64,000 bases of DNA from PALSA-600 sp963842335 (GTDB lineage Bacteria > Actinomycetota > Thermoleophilia > Gaiellales > Gaiellaceae). Position numbers and translations under genes: made by a program. Where the stretch lies: the NCBI GenBank assembly GCA_963842335.1, contig CAWJGF010000028.1, positions 1 through 64,000 of the forward strand, written 5' to 3'. The notes beneath the pieces were generated by a model. That model was given only the letters and a program-made list of their open reading frames with translations, did no database searches and had not been told where the DNA came from. Position 1 is the stretch's first letter, and each line of letters begins with the position of its first letter. Shown here piece by piece: positions 42,131 to 50,328 of this stretch.

Positions 42131-44884
42131 CTAGTCGACGAGCTGTGGCTGCTCGCGCAGCGCCGGCTCGGCGGTGAACTGCGTGGTCACGATCGCCTCG
42201 AACGCCCCCACACACCGCGGACAGAACTGGGTGCCCGCGTTGCGGCGCAGCTCATCGAGGGCTTCGCGCGCAGGCCGTGCCGGGCGATAGACACGTGTCG
42301 TGAGCATCGAGTCGAAGGCGTCGGCGACATGAATGATCCGAGCTCCCAGTGGGATGTCGTCGCCCGCGAGCCCATCCGGGTAGCCCCCTCCGTCGAACCG
42401 CTCGTGGTGATGCCGGATCGCGGGGACGGCGTCGCTGAGGAAACCGAGGCGGTTGATGATCGAGGCTCCCTCGACCGCATGGCTCGCCATGATCGTCCAC
42501 TCCTCCTCGGTGAGGCTCGACGGCTTCAAGAGGATCGAGTCGGGCATGCCGAGCTTGCCGATGTCGTGAAAGAGCGCGGCGTGACCGAGCAGTTCCAGCT
42601 CGGCGTGGGAGAGGTCGAGCTCCCGGCCGATCGCGAGCGCGAGCTCCTGCACGCGGCGCGAGTGGCCCGCCGTGTACGCGTCGCGCGCGTCGACCGTTGC
42701 CGACAGCGACTCCATCGCTGCCGTCGACCGCTCCTTCAGCAGCTTGTTCGCGTGCTCGAGTGAGACGTTCTGGGTCTGGATCGTCTCGGCGGCGGCGCGA
42801 AGCTGCTGCGCCGAACGCTGAGTGTGCTTCAGGTACGCCTCCTGGGTCTTGCGCATCAGGAACAGCGGAAGTGCGAAGACGACGATCGCCCACGCACCGA
42901 TCGACTGGTAGGCCTCGTAGATCACCGCGGCCATGAACCCGTACACGGCGTAGTGCGGCAGGAGCCAGCTGAAGCGCTCCGACCAGACCTTGCGTGGGCT
43001 CTCATGCCCCTCGACGCCGACCGCGATCGAGACGAGGCCGAGATTCACGAAGAAGTATGCGAGACCCGCGGCGAGCCCCGACGCAACGAAGATCACCGTT
43101 CCGATGGGGCCACCGAGGTGGAACGAGAACACCGCCGTTGCGGCCAGCGAGGCCAGCGAAAGGGCGCCGACGTTGAAGAGCAGCTGGTGGGCCACGGCGC
43201 GGCGGGCACTCCACTCGACGGCCGCCATCGTCACCGCCAGTGGCAGAGCGGCGCGTGGTCCGATGATCGCCGCAGCGGTCAGCGCGCCGACGGCGCTCAC
43301 CGAGATCGAGCCGGTTTCCATCTCGAGTGAGAGCAACTGCCCGAGGGCGACCAGCACGATGATCGTGCCGAGGCCGGCGAGGTCGGTGGAATGGCCGAAT
43401 ACCGAGGCGAGAATCCCCGCCGCCGTCCCGATCACACCGACGAGCCCGACGGTCAGCTTCAGGCGGAGCGGCACGGAGAAGAAACGCGGAGCGGCTGGCA
43501 TATGCGGCCGGGCGGTCTGACGGCGCGCGACGTCGGGCGCGACGTCCGCCGGCGGCTCGAGCGGTCTGACGGCCCCGTTCTCCGGCGTCGTGAGCGCCGC
43601 GAGCTGAGGCCCTCGCTTGTCGGCCCGCGCCAGCAGCGGTTCATCCGAGGCATCGAGCACGCGGTTCCGTCCCTGGAGCTTCGCGCGATAGACCGCCAGG
43701 TCGGCCTGGTGCACGAGCTCATTCATGTCGTCCCCGTTGCGGGGGAAGCTTGCGATGCCCATCGAGATCGTCGCGCGAATCGGCTCGCTCGAGGTCTCGA
43801 CCTCGAACAACCGGGCAGAGACGGCGCGACGGATCCGGTCGGCGATCTCGTAGGCCTGTTCGGGTGGGGTCTCCGGTAGGAGAATCGAGAACTCCTCACC
43901 ACCGAACCGCGCGGGAACGTCATAGTGGCGAAGCTCCTGGCGGAACACGTCCGCAATCCCGCGTAGGACAGCGTCGCCTGCCAGATGGCCGTAGGTGTTG
44001 TTGATGTCGCGGAGCAGATCGAGGTCGGCCATGATCAGCGACATCGGCCGCTGGAAGCGTTGGGCGCGACCGAGCTCCTCTTCCATGGCGACCGTGAAGT
44101 GGCGCGCGTTGTAGAGGCCCGTTTTCGGATCGACTCGCGCCTCCGCCTGGAGCTTAGGGATCGCGAGTGAGCGATGAACCAGGAGGAGCGGGGCGACGGC
44201 AAACGGGATCAGCCACGGGTTCAGGTGCCAGAACGCCGCGACGACGAGCCCGAGTGTCGCGAGGACGAAGTCCGTCGAGAGGCTCTCGAATGAGAAGACA
44301 CCCGCCTCACGCAGCGAATGGCCGCGGGCGAGCGTGATCATCGGAGCGAGCACGATGTGGTTCGCCGCGACCGCAATCGTGCACGCGGTCAGGCCGGCGA
44401 GCGCCCAGCGCACGTGGTCGTCGGGGATGAGGCTGTCGGCGTGGAGAACGATGAACGCGCCACCCCAGGTCGCGAGGTTGCCGAGTGTGTAGTTGCAGAT
44501 GTTGAAGCTCTGGATGTACCAGGCGTAACGCTCCTTCAGCCACTCGGGAATATGCATGACGACCCCGAGGAGGGCGACGAGTTCGGGTGGAAGCAGCAGT
44601 GCCGCAGGGATCAGGAAGACCCAGGACGTGTGGAACGCCGTGTCGCGAGTCGTGCGAACGGTGTAGGTGTGCGAGATGGCGGCACCCGCCGCAAGCGCGC
44701 CGAAGATGAGCCAACCGGACGTGTGCGAGGTCAACCGTCCGATCAGCGGGACGGCGGCGGCGAACGCCGCGAGCCCGATGACGACGGCGTAGGCGCTGGC
44801 CGACCGCGGCAGCACCCGCGTACGTCGTTCGGTCTCGTTGCCTCGATCGCTCTCGAGCTGGAGGTCGCTCGGGATGGCACTCAT
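42131..44884 (-). CDS. Membrane GGDEF plus HD-GYP dual-domain protein
   Basis: 917 residues. Order: first membrane module of about six spans (35-235); GGDEF domain (about 250-410) with active motif RFGGEEFSILLPE and KTGLYNARHF; linker; second membrane module of about six spans (470-690); a coiled helix; HD-GYP domain (about 730-900) with LFHDIGKLGMPD and HHHERFDGGGYPDG. The first half could make c-di-GMP and the last could degrade it. Both catalytic signatures look intact. Two membrane sensing modules in one chain suggest independent control of the two activities. A single large gene, divergent from nothing nearby. Confidence 0.9.
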   Translation of the reverse strand: MSAIPSDLQLESDRGNETERRTRVLPRSASAYAVVIGLAAFAAAVPLIGRLTSHTSGWLIFGALAAGAAISHTYTVRTTRDTAFHTSWVFLIPAALLLPPELVALLGVVMHIPEWLKERYAWYIQSFNICNYTLGNLATWGGAFIVLHADSLIPDDHVRWALAGLTACTIAVAANHIVLAPMITLARGHSLREAGVFSFESLSTDFVLATLGLVVAAFWHLNPWLIPFAVAPLLLVHRSLAIPKLQAEARVDPKTGLYNARHFTVAMEEELGRAQRFQRPMSLIMADLDLLRDINNTYGHLAGDAVLRGIADVFRQELRHYDVPARFGGEEFSILLPETPPEQAYEIADRIRRAVSARLFEVETSSEPIRATISMGIASFPRNGDDMNELVHQADLAVYRAKLQGRNRVLDASDEPLLARADKRGPQLAALTTPENGAVRPLEPPADVAPDVARRQTARPHMPAAPRFFSVPLRLKLTVGLVGVIGTAAGILASVFGHSTDLAGLGTIIVLVALGQLLSLEMETGSISVSAVGALTAAAIIGPRAALPLAVTMAAVEWSARRAVAHQLLFNVGALSLASLAATAVFSFHLGGPIGTVIFVASGLAAGLAYFFVNLGLVSIAVGVEGHESPRKVWSERFSWLLPHYAVYGFMAAVIYEAYQSIGAWAIVVFALPLFLMRKTQEAYLKHTQRSAQQLRAAAETIQTQNVSLEHANKLLKERSTAAMESLSATVDARDAYTAGHSRRVQELALAIGRELDLSHAELELLGHAALFHDIGKLGMPDSILLKPSSLTEEEWTIMASHAVEGASIINRLGFLSDAVPAIRHHHERFDGGGYPDGLAGDDIPLGARIIHVADAFDSMLTTRVYRPARPAREALDELRRNAGTQFCPRCVGAFEAIVTTQFTAEPALREQPQLVD

Positions 44885-45030
44885 TGCCGCTCGATCTCCT
44901 ATCCGCGCGGACGCGCGGGCCGCAGGATGTCACCCATCACCCAAGTTACGGCCGGAACGGGTGTCCGCTCATCCCCCATTCGGGGGCGGCGCATCCCGCC
45001 TCCCTCGTCCGGGGGAAGGCAGGCAAACGG

Positions 45031-45058
45031 CCGAAGGCCCGCCGGAGCGGGCCTTCGG
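45031..45058. terminator. Strong hairpin terminator downstream of the subtilisin gene
   Basis: A perfect twelve-pair stem CCGAAGGCCCGC/GCGGGCCTTCGG with a CGGA loop. It starts 20 bases past the subtilisin stop on the minus strand and is followed there by GTTTGCC. It would separate the subtilisin transcript from the GGDEF/HD-GYP gene. Confidence 0.75.
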
Positions 45059-45077
45059 AACGCGCTGGTCGTCCTCA

Positions 45078-47108
45078 CTAAGGCAGCAGTGCCGAGGTGA
45101 TCGGAGCCGGTGACGTCGCGGGGGGCGGCGCAGGTGCCGGCAGCCCGGCGGTCACGCCGAGGGCGGCGAGGGGATCGACTCCGTCTACCGTCACGGCCGT
45201 ATCGGGGTCGGTGGCCGCTGCGGCCACGGTGGCGGCGTCGGCCGTGATCTGGCTCAGGCTCGCCGCGTCGCCCTCGGCGGCGTCCTCCTGCGAGATGTCC
45301 GCCCAGCTCATGTCCGCCCAGGACATGTCTGTCCAGGACATGGAGCTCCAGGACATATCGGCCCACGACATGTCGGCCCAGGACATGCTTGACCAGGACT
45401 GGTCTGCCCAGCTCATGTCGCTCCAGGACTGGCTGCTCCAGGACATCGAGTCCCACGCGGCGTTCGACCGGGCGGCCCTAGCCCAACCCGTTGCATCGAA
45501 CGTCGAGCCGGAGCCATACGAAGCGGAGTGGACGAACTGTTCCAGGCCCAGGTTCGGGTTCGGCGTGACCGAGGCGGTCGCCGCGCGGCTCGCCGTCAGC
45601 TCACCGAGGCCGGCGGCCTTCGGATTCCCGACAGTCAGGGCGCGCGCGGTGCGCATCAGCGCGCCCTTCACCTGATCCGGTGACCAGTTCGGGTGACGGG
45701 CCAGCATGTCGGCGACCGTCCCCGAGACGACCGGAGCCGAGAAGGACGTGCCGGAGAGCTGGATCCGATCCGAGCCGACCATGTTCGAGGCCTTCTCGGC
45801 TGTGAGAGTCGACCCGGCAGGCACCGGCCCGACCATGTAGCGGCCGGGCGCGGAGAGCTCGGGCTTGAAGAAGCCGTCCTCTGTGTAGCCCCAGGCCGAC
45901 CAGGGTGCAACAGTGTCGTCCTTCGACTTCTCCGTACCGGCGAGATCGACAGCGCCGACGGTGATCACGAACGGGTCGTTGCCGGGCGAGAACGTCACGC
46001 CGGACGGGGTCGTGGCCGACGTGCCGTAGTTGCCGGCCGCCGCGACGACGGTGACGCCGCCGAACCAGAGCCGCTCGACTGCCCGGTCGAGCGGGTCACG
46101 GTAGAAGTTCGTGGCGTAGCTCGAATGCAGCGAGAAGTTCGCGACCTTGATGTTGTACTGGTCCTTGTGATCGAGGATCCACTGGCAGGCGTTGATGACG
46201 TCGGACGTCTTCGCCTGGCCATTCGCGTCCATCACCTTGATCGAAACGATCGGAGCACCTGGCGCGGCACCCGCGAGATCCGGCGCAGCGCCGGCCGCGA
46301 TCCCCGCGACGAACGTGCCGTGACCGCGCTCGTCGTCCAGCGACGTATTGCCGCTGATCGTCGAGAGGTTGACACTCGCGACGATGCGCGTCCCGAAGTC
46401 GGAGCGCTGTTGCACTCCGGAGTCGACAACGGCGATTGCCGGGGTCTTTCCCGCGTAGAGGAACTGGTCCCCGGCCCACATGAGTGTGTTGCCCGATTCG
46501 TACGGCCAGAGTTGGCTCGATGCCAGGGTCGTCTTGAGACCGCTGACCTGCACCAGGGCATCGGGCGTGACGATCAGGCCCGGAACCTCCTGAAGCTTCG
46601 TCAGGGTCTTCGCAGAGACGGAAACTGCAACGCCGCCGACGAGGTCGAGCGAGGTGGAGGCGTCGCCGTTGACGTCGTTCTTGTTGTCGACTGCCCTGGC
46701 AAGCCACTTGTAGGCTTTGCCGGCTCCGTCGACGCCGTCCGAGCTCGTGATGATCACGTCGACCTTGTCGTTCGGCTTCGTCTTCGCCGCCTCGAGCAGG
46801 CTGCTCGCGATCCAGGTCTTGCCGTCGGGTGTGTCGGCTGCGTCGCCCGAGGGAGGCGCAGGGGGCGAGGGGACGGCCGGCGTGGTCGGAGTCGGCGCGG
46901 CCGGGTTGGTGCCCTTGTTCTTGCCGTGGCCGTTGCCTGCGGAAGCGGCGATCGGAGCGGCCAGCGCGACGATGCAGACGCAGGAGACGAGGATGCCGCG
47001 GCCGCCTTTGCCCCAGAGCACGCTCGAGCGGTCACCGCCTCGGCTTCCGGTGCCCCAGAGAGCGCTTTGACGCGTCCCGGCCGCTCCCCGCTCGTTGTGT
47101 TGAGACAT
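45078..47108 (-). CDS. Secreted S8 (subtilisin) peptidase with Trp-rich pentapeptide tail
   Basis: 676 residues from ATG 47106-47108, ribosome site AAGGAG. An earlier open frame is not used. The N-terminus has two SxLWGxGxRG-type repeats before a signal-type segment (ILVSCVCIVALAAPIAASAG). A propeptide-like region follows. The catalytic triad is Asp in IAVVDSGVQQRSDFG, His in DERGHGTFVAGIAAG and Ser in LSGTSFSAPVVSGTVADML. Residues about 552-606 are eleven units W-[ADST]-[DS]-[MQI]-S (for example WADMS). An Ala/Pro-rich tail ends the protein. Substrate unknown; it is probably exported and may self-process. Confidence 0.9.
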   Translation of the reverse strand: MSQHNERGAAGTRQSALWGTGSRGGDRSSVLWGKGGRGILVSCVCIVALAAPIAASAGNGHGKNKGTNPAAPTPTTPAVPSPPAPPSGDAADTPDGKTWIASSLLEAAKTKPNDKVDVIITSSDGVDGAGKAYKWLARAVDNKNDVNGDASTSLDLVGGVAVSVSAKTLTKLQEVPGLIVTPDALVQVSGLKTTLASSQLWPYESGNTLMWAGDQFLYAGKTPAIAVVDSGVQQRSDFGTRIVASVNLSTISGNTSLDDERGHGTFVAGIAAGAAPDLAGAAPGAPIVSIKVMDANGQAKTSDVINACQWILDHKDQYNIKVANFSLHSSYATNFYRDPLDRAVERLWFGGVTVVAAAGNYGTSATTPSGVTFSPGNDPFVITVGAVDLAGTEKSKDDTVAPWSAWGYTEDGFFKPELSAPGRYMVGPVPAGSTLTAEKASNMVGSDRIQLSGTSFSAPVVSGTVADMLARHPNWSPDQVKGALMRTARALTVGNPKAAGLGELTASRAATASVTPNPNLGLEQFVHSASYGSGSTFDATGWARAARSNAAWDSMSWSSQSWSDMSWADQSWSSMSWADMSWADMSWSSMSWTDMSWADMSWADISQEDAAEGDAASLSQITADAATVAAAATDPDTAVTVDGVDPLAALGVTAGLPAPAPPPATSPAPITSALLP
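45291..45455 (-). repeat. Eleven tandem 15-bp units encoding WxxMS pentapeptides
   Basis: Imperfect 15-base coding repeats in the subtilisin gene. Each encodes W-x-x-[MQI]-S; the most regular unit is WADMS. The DNA of adjacent units is similar but not identical, so selection on the peptide is likely. It is coding, not CRISPR: units abut without spacers. Confidence 0.85.
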
Positions 47109-47257
47109 GTGAATTCTCCTTACTTCCGCGCCGGGGCACGGGCCGCAGTTCAGAAATCTCCGTCCGGGCTTCCGATTTGCCGCAAGGAAGGCTCGAACGT
47201 GTCGGAACCTACGGCCGTTTCGGGTGGTCTCCGTCCCCCGGCCGGGTGACTTGGCTT

Positions 47258-47288
47258 CGAGTGAGGCGAATTTCACTCGAACGAGTGA
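47258..47288. promoter_or_regulatory. Three CGAGTGA half-sites upstream of murT
   Basis: CGAGTGA (47258-47264), its complement TCACTCG (47273-47279) and CGAGTGA again (47282-47288). The last two form a 16-base palindrome with an AA centre, ending 31 bases before the murT start. In the region divergent to the subtilisin gene. A regulator-binding cluster is inferred. Confidence 0.45.
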
Positions 47289-47319
47289 CCAGTCGATTCG
47301 GCCGGGTACGGTTCGCCGG

Positions 47320-48693
47320 GTGCGCCCGCCGTTTCCGCTCGCGCTCGAGGCCGCCACCGTGCGCGCCGCGGGCGCGCTCTCGCGCTTCGCTGGTCGTGGC
47401 GGCGGTACGACTCTGCCCGGGAAACTTCTCTGGAAGCTCGACCCGGGAGCGATCGATCGCCTCGCGGCACGCCTGCGTGACGGCTCGGTGCTCGTATCGG
47501 CGACGAACGGGAAGACGACGACGGCGGCGATGGTGGCGGAGATCCTGCGGTCCTCCGTCCGGGTCGCGTACAACAGCTCGGGAGCAAACCTCGTCTCGGG
47601 CATCGCGTCCACCCTGCTCCGCTCCTCCGATGCGACGCTCGGACTGTTCGAGGTCGACGAGGCCGCCCTGCCCGAGGTGGCGCGACGCGTGCACCCGAAG
47701 GCGCTGCTGCTCGGCAACCTGTTTCGCGACCAGCTCGACCGCTACGGCGAGTTGGAGATCGTCGCGGGCCGGTGGCGCGACGCGGTCGCGGATCTGCCGG
47801 ACGCTCTCCTCGTGCTGAACGGCGATGACCCTCAGATCGGCGATCTTGCCCGGCTGCACAGCAAGGCGGTCCTGTTCGGCGTCGACGATCCGAGCCAGGC
47901 GCGCGCGGAGTTGCAGCACGCGGCCGATTCGAAGTACTGCCTCCGTTGCGGCACACCGTACGACTACGCCGCCGCGTATGTCGGCCATCTCGGCGACTAC
48001 CGCTGTCCCAACTGCGGTCACGCGAGACCCGCGCTCGAGATCGTCGCTCGCAAGATCGAGCTGCACGGACTCGACGGTGCCTCGTTCATGCTGCATGCGC
48101 CGGCGGGCGTCGTCCAGATCGAGCTTGCGCTTCCCGGCCTCTACAACGTCTACAACGCGCTCGGCGCAGCGGCGCTCACGCTTGCGCTCGAGGTCCCCAT
48201 CGCCGAGGTCAAGGCGGGGTTGGAGCGGTTCTCCGCGGCCTTCGGGCGGTTCGAGCGGATCGCGATCGGCGACCGGAGCGTCCTCATGCTGCTCATCAAG
48301 AATCCAGCCGGTGCCAACGAGGTGGTGCGCACCCTCGTCGAGGGTGCTGCGCCGCGGGTTGCGGTCATCGCCTTGAATGACGGGATCGCCGACGGCCGCG
48401 ACGTCTCCTGGATCTGGGATGTCGACTTCGAGCCGCTGCTCGGCGGCCTGGATCGGCTTGTTGCGTCGGGCTCGCGGGCGGCCGAGCTGGCGCTGCGCTT
48501 CGCTTACGCCGGCCTGCCGCTCGAGCGGATCGATGTCATCCCGTCGCTCGAAGCTGCCCTCGACCGCGGGCTGGAGCTGACGCAACCTGGTGGCGAGCTG
48601 ACACTGCTGCCGACCTATACCGCGATGCTCGCGCTCCGCCGCGTCGTCGCGAGCCGCGGGCATGTCAAGGACTACTGGGAGCGCGCCGCATGA
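47320..48693 (+). CDS. murT: Lipid II isoglutaminyl synthase, MurT subunit
   Basis: Amidates the D-Glu of lipid II together with GatD. 457 residues from GTG 47320. A Mur-ligase ATP-binding loop is in VLVSATNGKTTTAAMVAEIL, then EVDEAALPEVARRVHPKALL and GNLFRDQLDRYGEL. A four-Cys zinc ribbon (CLRCG and CPNCG near residues 208-235) is the MurT hallmark. The C-terminal DUF1727-like domain has DVSWIWDVDFEPL. ATGA overlap with gatD. It acts at the inner face of the membrane. Confidence 0.95.
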   Translation: MRPPFPLALEAATVRAAGALSRFAGRGGGTTLPGKLLWKLDPGAIDRLAARLRDGSVLVSATNGKTTTAAMVAEILRSSVRVAYNSSGANLVSGIASTLLRSSDATLGLFEVDEAALPEVARRVHPKALLLGNLFRDQLDRYGELEIVAGRWRDAVADLPDALLVLNGDDPQIGDLARLHSKAVLFGVDDPSQARAELQHAADSKYCLRCGTPYDYAAAYVGHLGDYRCPNCGHARPALEIVARKIELHGLDGASFMLHAPAGVVQIELALPGLYNVYNALGAAALTLALEVPIAEVKAGLERFSAAFGRFERIAIGDRSVLMLLIKNPAGANEVVRTLVEGAAPRVAVIALNDGIADGRDVSWIWDVDFEPLLGGLDRLVASGSRAAELALRFAYAGLPLERIDVIPSLEAALDRGLELTQPGGELTLLPTYTAMLALRRVVASRGHVKDYWERAA

Positions 48694-49436
48694 AGATCCG
48701 TGTCGGACATCTCTATCCCGACTATCTGAACATCTATGCCGACCGCGGCAACATCGCGGTGCTCGACGCGCGCGCGCGGGCGCGAGGGCACGAGCTCGAC
48801 GTGTGCGCGATCGGGATGCACGACTCAGTTCCGCCGGGAGAGATCGACCTCTTCTACGTCGGCGGCGGCCAGGACCGGGAGCAGGCTCTCGTCGCGCACG
48901 ACCTCGTGACGAAGGCCGAGGCGCTCAGGGAGGCGGTCGAGAACGACGCGGCATTCCTGGCGGTGTGCGGCGGCTACCAGCTGCTCGGCCGCTTCTATCG
49001 CGACGGGAGCGGCGAGGAGCAGCCGGGAGTCGGCATCCTGCCGCTGCACACGATCGCCGGGGAGCGCCGGATGATCGGTGACGTCCTACTCGATTGCCCG
49101 TGGGCCGGCAAGACGCTCGCCGGGTTCGAGAACCACGCGGGCCGGACAGTCCTCGACGCCGGCGCGGAGCCGCTCGGCCGAGTCGTTGCCGGCTTCGGGA
49201 ACGACGGTGTCTCACGCTACGAGGGTTGCCGCTACCGGCGCGTCTACGGCACGTACCTGCACGGCCCGTTGCTGCCCCGCAACCCGTGGTTCGCCGACCG
49301 CTTGCTTGCCGAGGCGCTCGCCCACGCCACGGGAGATGTCGAAGCAACGCCGTTCGCGCCGCTCGAGGACGAGCTCGAGCACGAGGCGCACGCAGTCGCA
49401 GCGGCGCGGGCCCGCGCCCGCGGTGGCCGGTTCTGA
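48690..49436 (+). CDS. gatD: Lipid II isoglutaminyl synthase, GatD subunit
   Basis: Glutaminase partner of MurT. 248 residues. CobB/CobQ-type class I amidotransferase: the nucleophile Cys is in AAFLAVCGGYQLLGRFY, the catalytic His in YGTYLHGPLLPRNPWFADRL, and VGGGQDREQALVAHDL is conserved. The pair murT-gatD is the standard operon in Gram-positives. Length is normal. Confidence 0.95.
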   Translation: MKIRVGHLYPDYLNIYADRGNIAVLDARARARGHELDVCAIGMHDSVPPGEIDLFYVGGGQDREQALVAHDLVTKAEALREAVENDAAFLAVCGGYQLLGRFYRDGSGEEQPGVGILPLHTIAGERRMIGDVLLDCPWAGKTLAGFENHAGRTVLDAGAEPLGRVVAGFGNDGVSRYEGCRYRRVYGTYLHGPLLPRNPWFADRLLAEALAHATGDVEATPFAPLEDELEHEAHAVAAARARARGGRF

Positions 49437-49445
49437 GGCTCGCGG

Positions 49446-49898
49446 CTAACGCGCCCAGAGCGCGCCGAGGTACACCGCGGGGTCGCCCGGCTCCCAGCGG
49501 GTGAGGAAGCGCTTCATCGGGGGGTGCACGACGATGTCTTGGAGCTCGTCGTCGGAGAAGAGGCGCGCGCCCTTGATCGCCGCGTCTTTCGTCTCGATGT
49601 CCTCGAGCGACCGATGGGACAGGTCGGCCGCGAAAATGATGTGCACGACGTGCTTTCGGGTCAGCACTGCCTTCGGTGCGATCGAGTCCACGATGGCGAC
49701 CGGCCCCTCGAACTGGACGTCGGCCGAGATGCCGAGCTCCTCGCGCAGCTCGCGGCGGAGCGCCTCGATCAGCGACTCCCCCACGTCGACACCACCGCCG
49801 GGCAGCAGCCAGTACTCCTTGTCGGGCTTCTCCTGCCGGCAGAGCAGCACTCGGCCTTGCCAGAGCAGGATCGCCGAGACGCGGATCCGCGGCTCCAT
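49446..49898 (-). CDS. Nudix hydrolase
   Basis: 150 residues. The Nudix box GGGVDVGESLIEALRRELRE followed by ELG is complete (G-x5-E-x7-REx2EExG). The N-terminus RIRVSAILLWQGRVLLCRQE is typical. The substrate, a nucleoside diphosphate linked to X, cannot be predicted. Its start is next to the dut stop (one shared base), suggesting a joint transcript with dut and hflX. Confidence 0.9.
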   Translation of the reverse strand: MEPRIRVSAILLWQGRVLLCRQEKPDKEYWLLPGGGVDVGESLIEALRRELREELGISADVQFEGPVAIVDSIAPKAVLTRKHVVHIIFAADLSHRSLEDIETKDAAIKGARLFSDDELQDIVVHPPMKRFLTRWEPGDPAVYLGALWAR

Positions 49899-50323
49899 CA
49901 GTGGTGGGACGATCCGAAGCCGCGCACACCCCGCTCGCTCGCGGGCAACTCGTCGACCTCGACGAGATCGAACGCGGGAACCGGAAGCACGACGAGTTGC
50001 GCGATCCGCATCCCGGGCTCGACGACGAACGGCTCGCGGAGATCAGTGTTCAGAAGCGCGACCTGCAGCTCGCCTCGGTAGCCGGAGTCGACGAGACCGG
50101 GAGTGTTGACGATCGAGATGCCGTGCTTCGCCGCAAGGCCCGACCGCGGCTGGACGAACCCCGCATAGCCATCAGGGATCGCGACCGCGAGCCCGGTCGG
50201 AACGAGCGCTCGCTCGCCGGGTTGGAGCTCGATGCGCTCGCACGCCGACAGGTCGAGACCGGCGTCACCCGAGTAGGCGCGCGCCGGAACGACCGCGTTC
50301 GCGCGCAGCTTCTTGACCGGCAA
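49898..50323 (-). CDS. dut: dUTP diphosphatase
   Basis: Trimeric dUTPase, 141 residues. All five motifs are visible: GDAGLDL (1), PRSGLAAKHG (2), NTPGLVDSGYRGEL (3), RIAQLVVLP (4) and RGVRGFGSS (5). It removes dUTP and supplies dUMP. The usual length for bacterial Dut. Confidence 0.96.
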   Translation of the reverse strand: MPVKKLRANAVVPARAYSGDAGLDLSACERIELQPGERALVPTGLAVAIPDGYAGFVQPRSGLAAKHGISIVNTPGLVDSGYRGELQVALLNTDLREPFVVEPGMRIAQLVVLPVPAFDLVEVDELPASERGVRGFGSSHH

Positions 50324-50328
50324 TTCGA

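Noticed and set aside
45291..45455. Short regular repeats considered as a CRISPR array
   Set aside because: 15-base units abut with no spacers and stay in frame within a peptidase gene.
45693..47249. Plus-strand open frame of 518 codons opposite the subtilisin gene
   Set aside because: The subtilisin catalytic triad on the minus strand is clear; the antisense translation has no family features.
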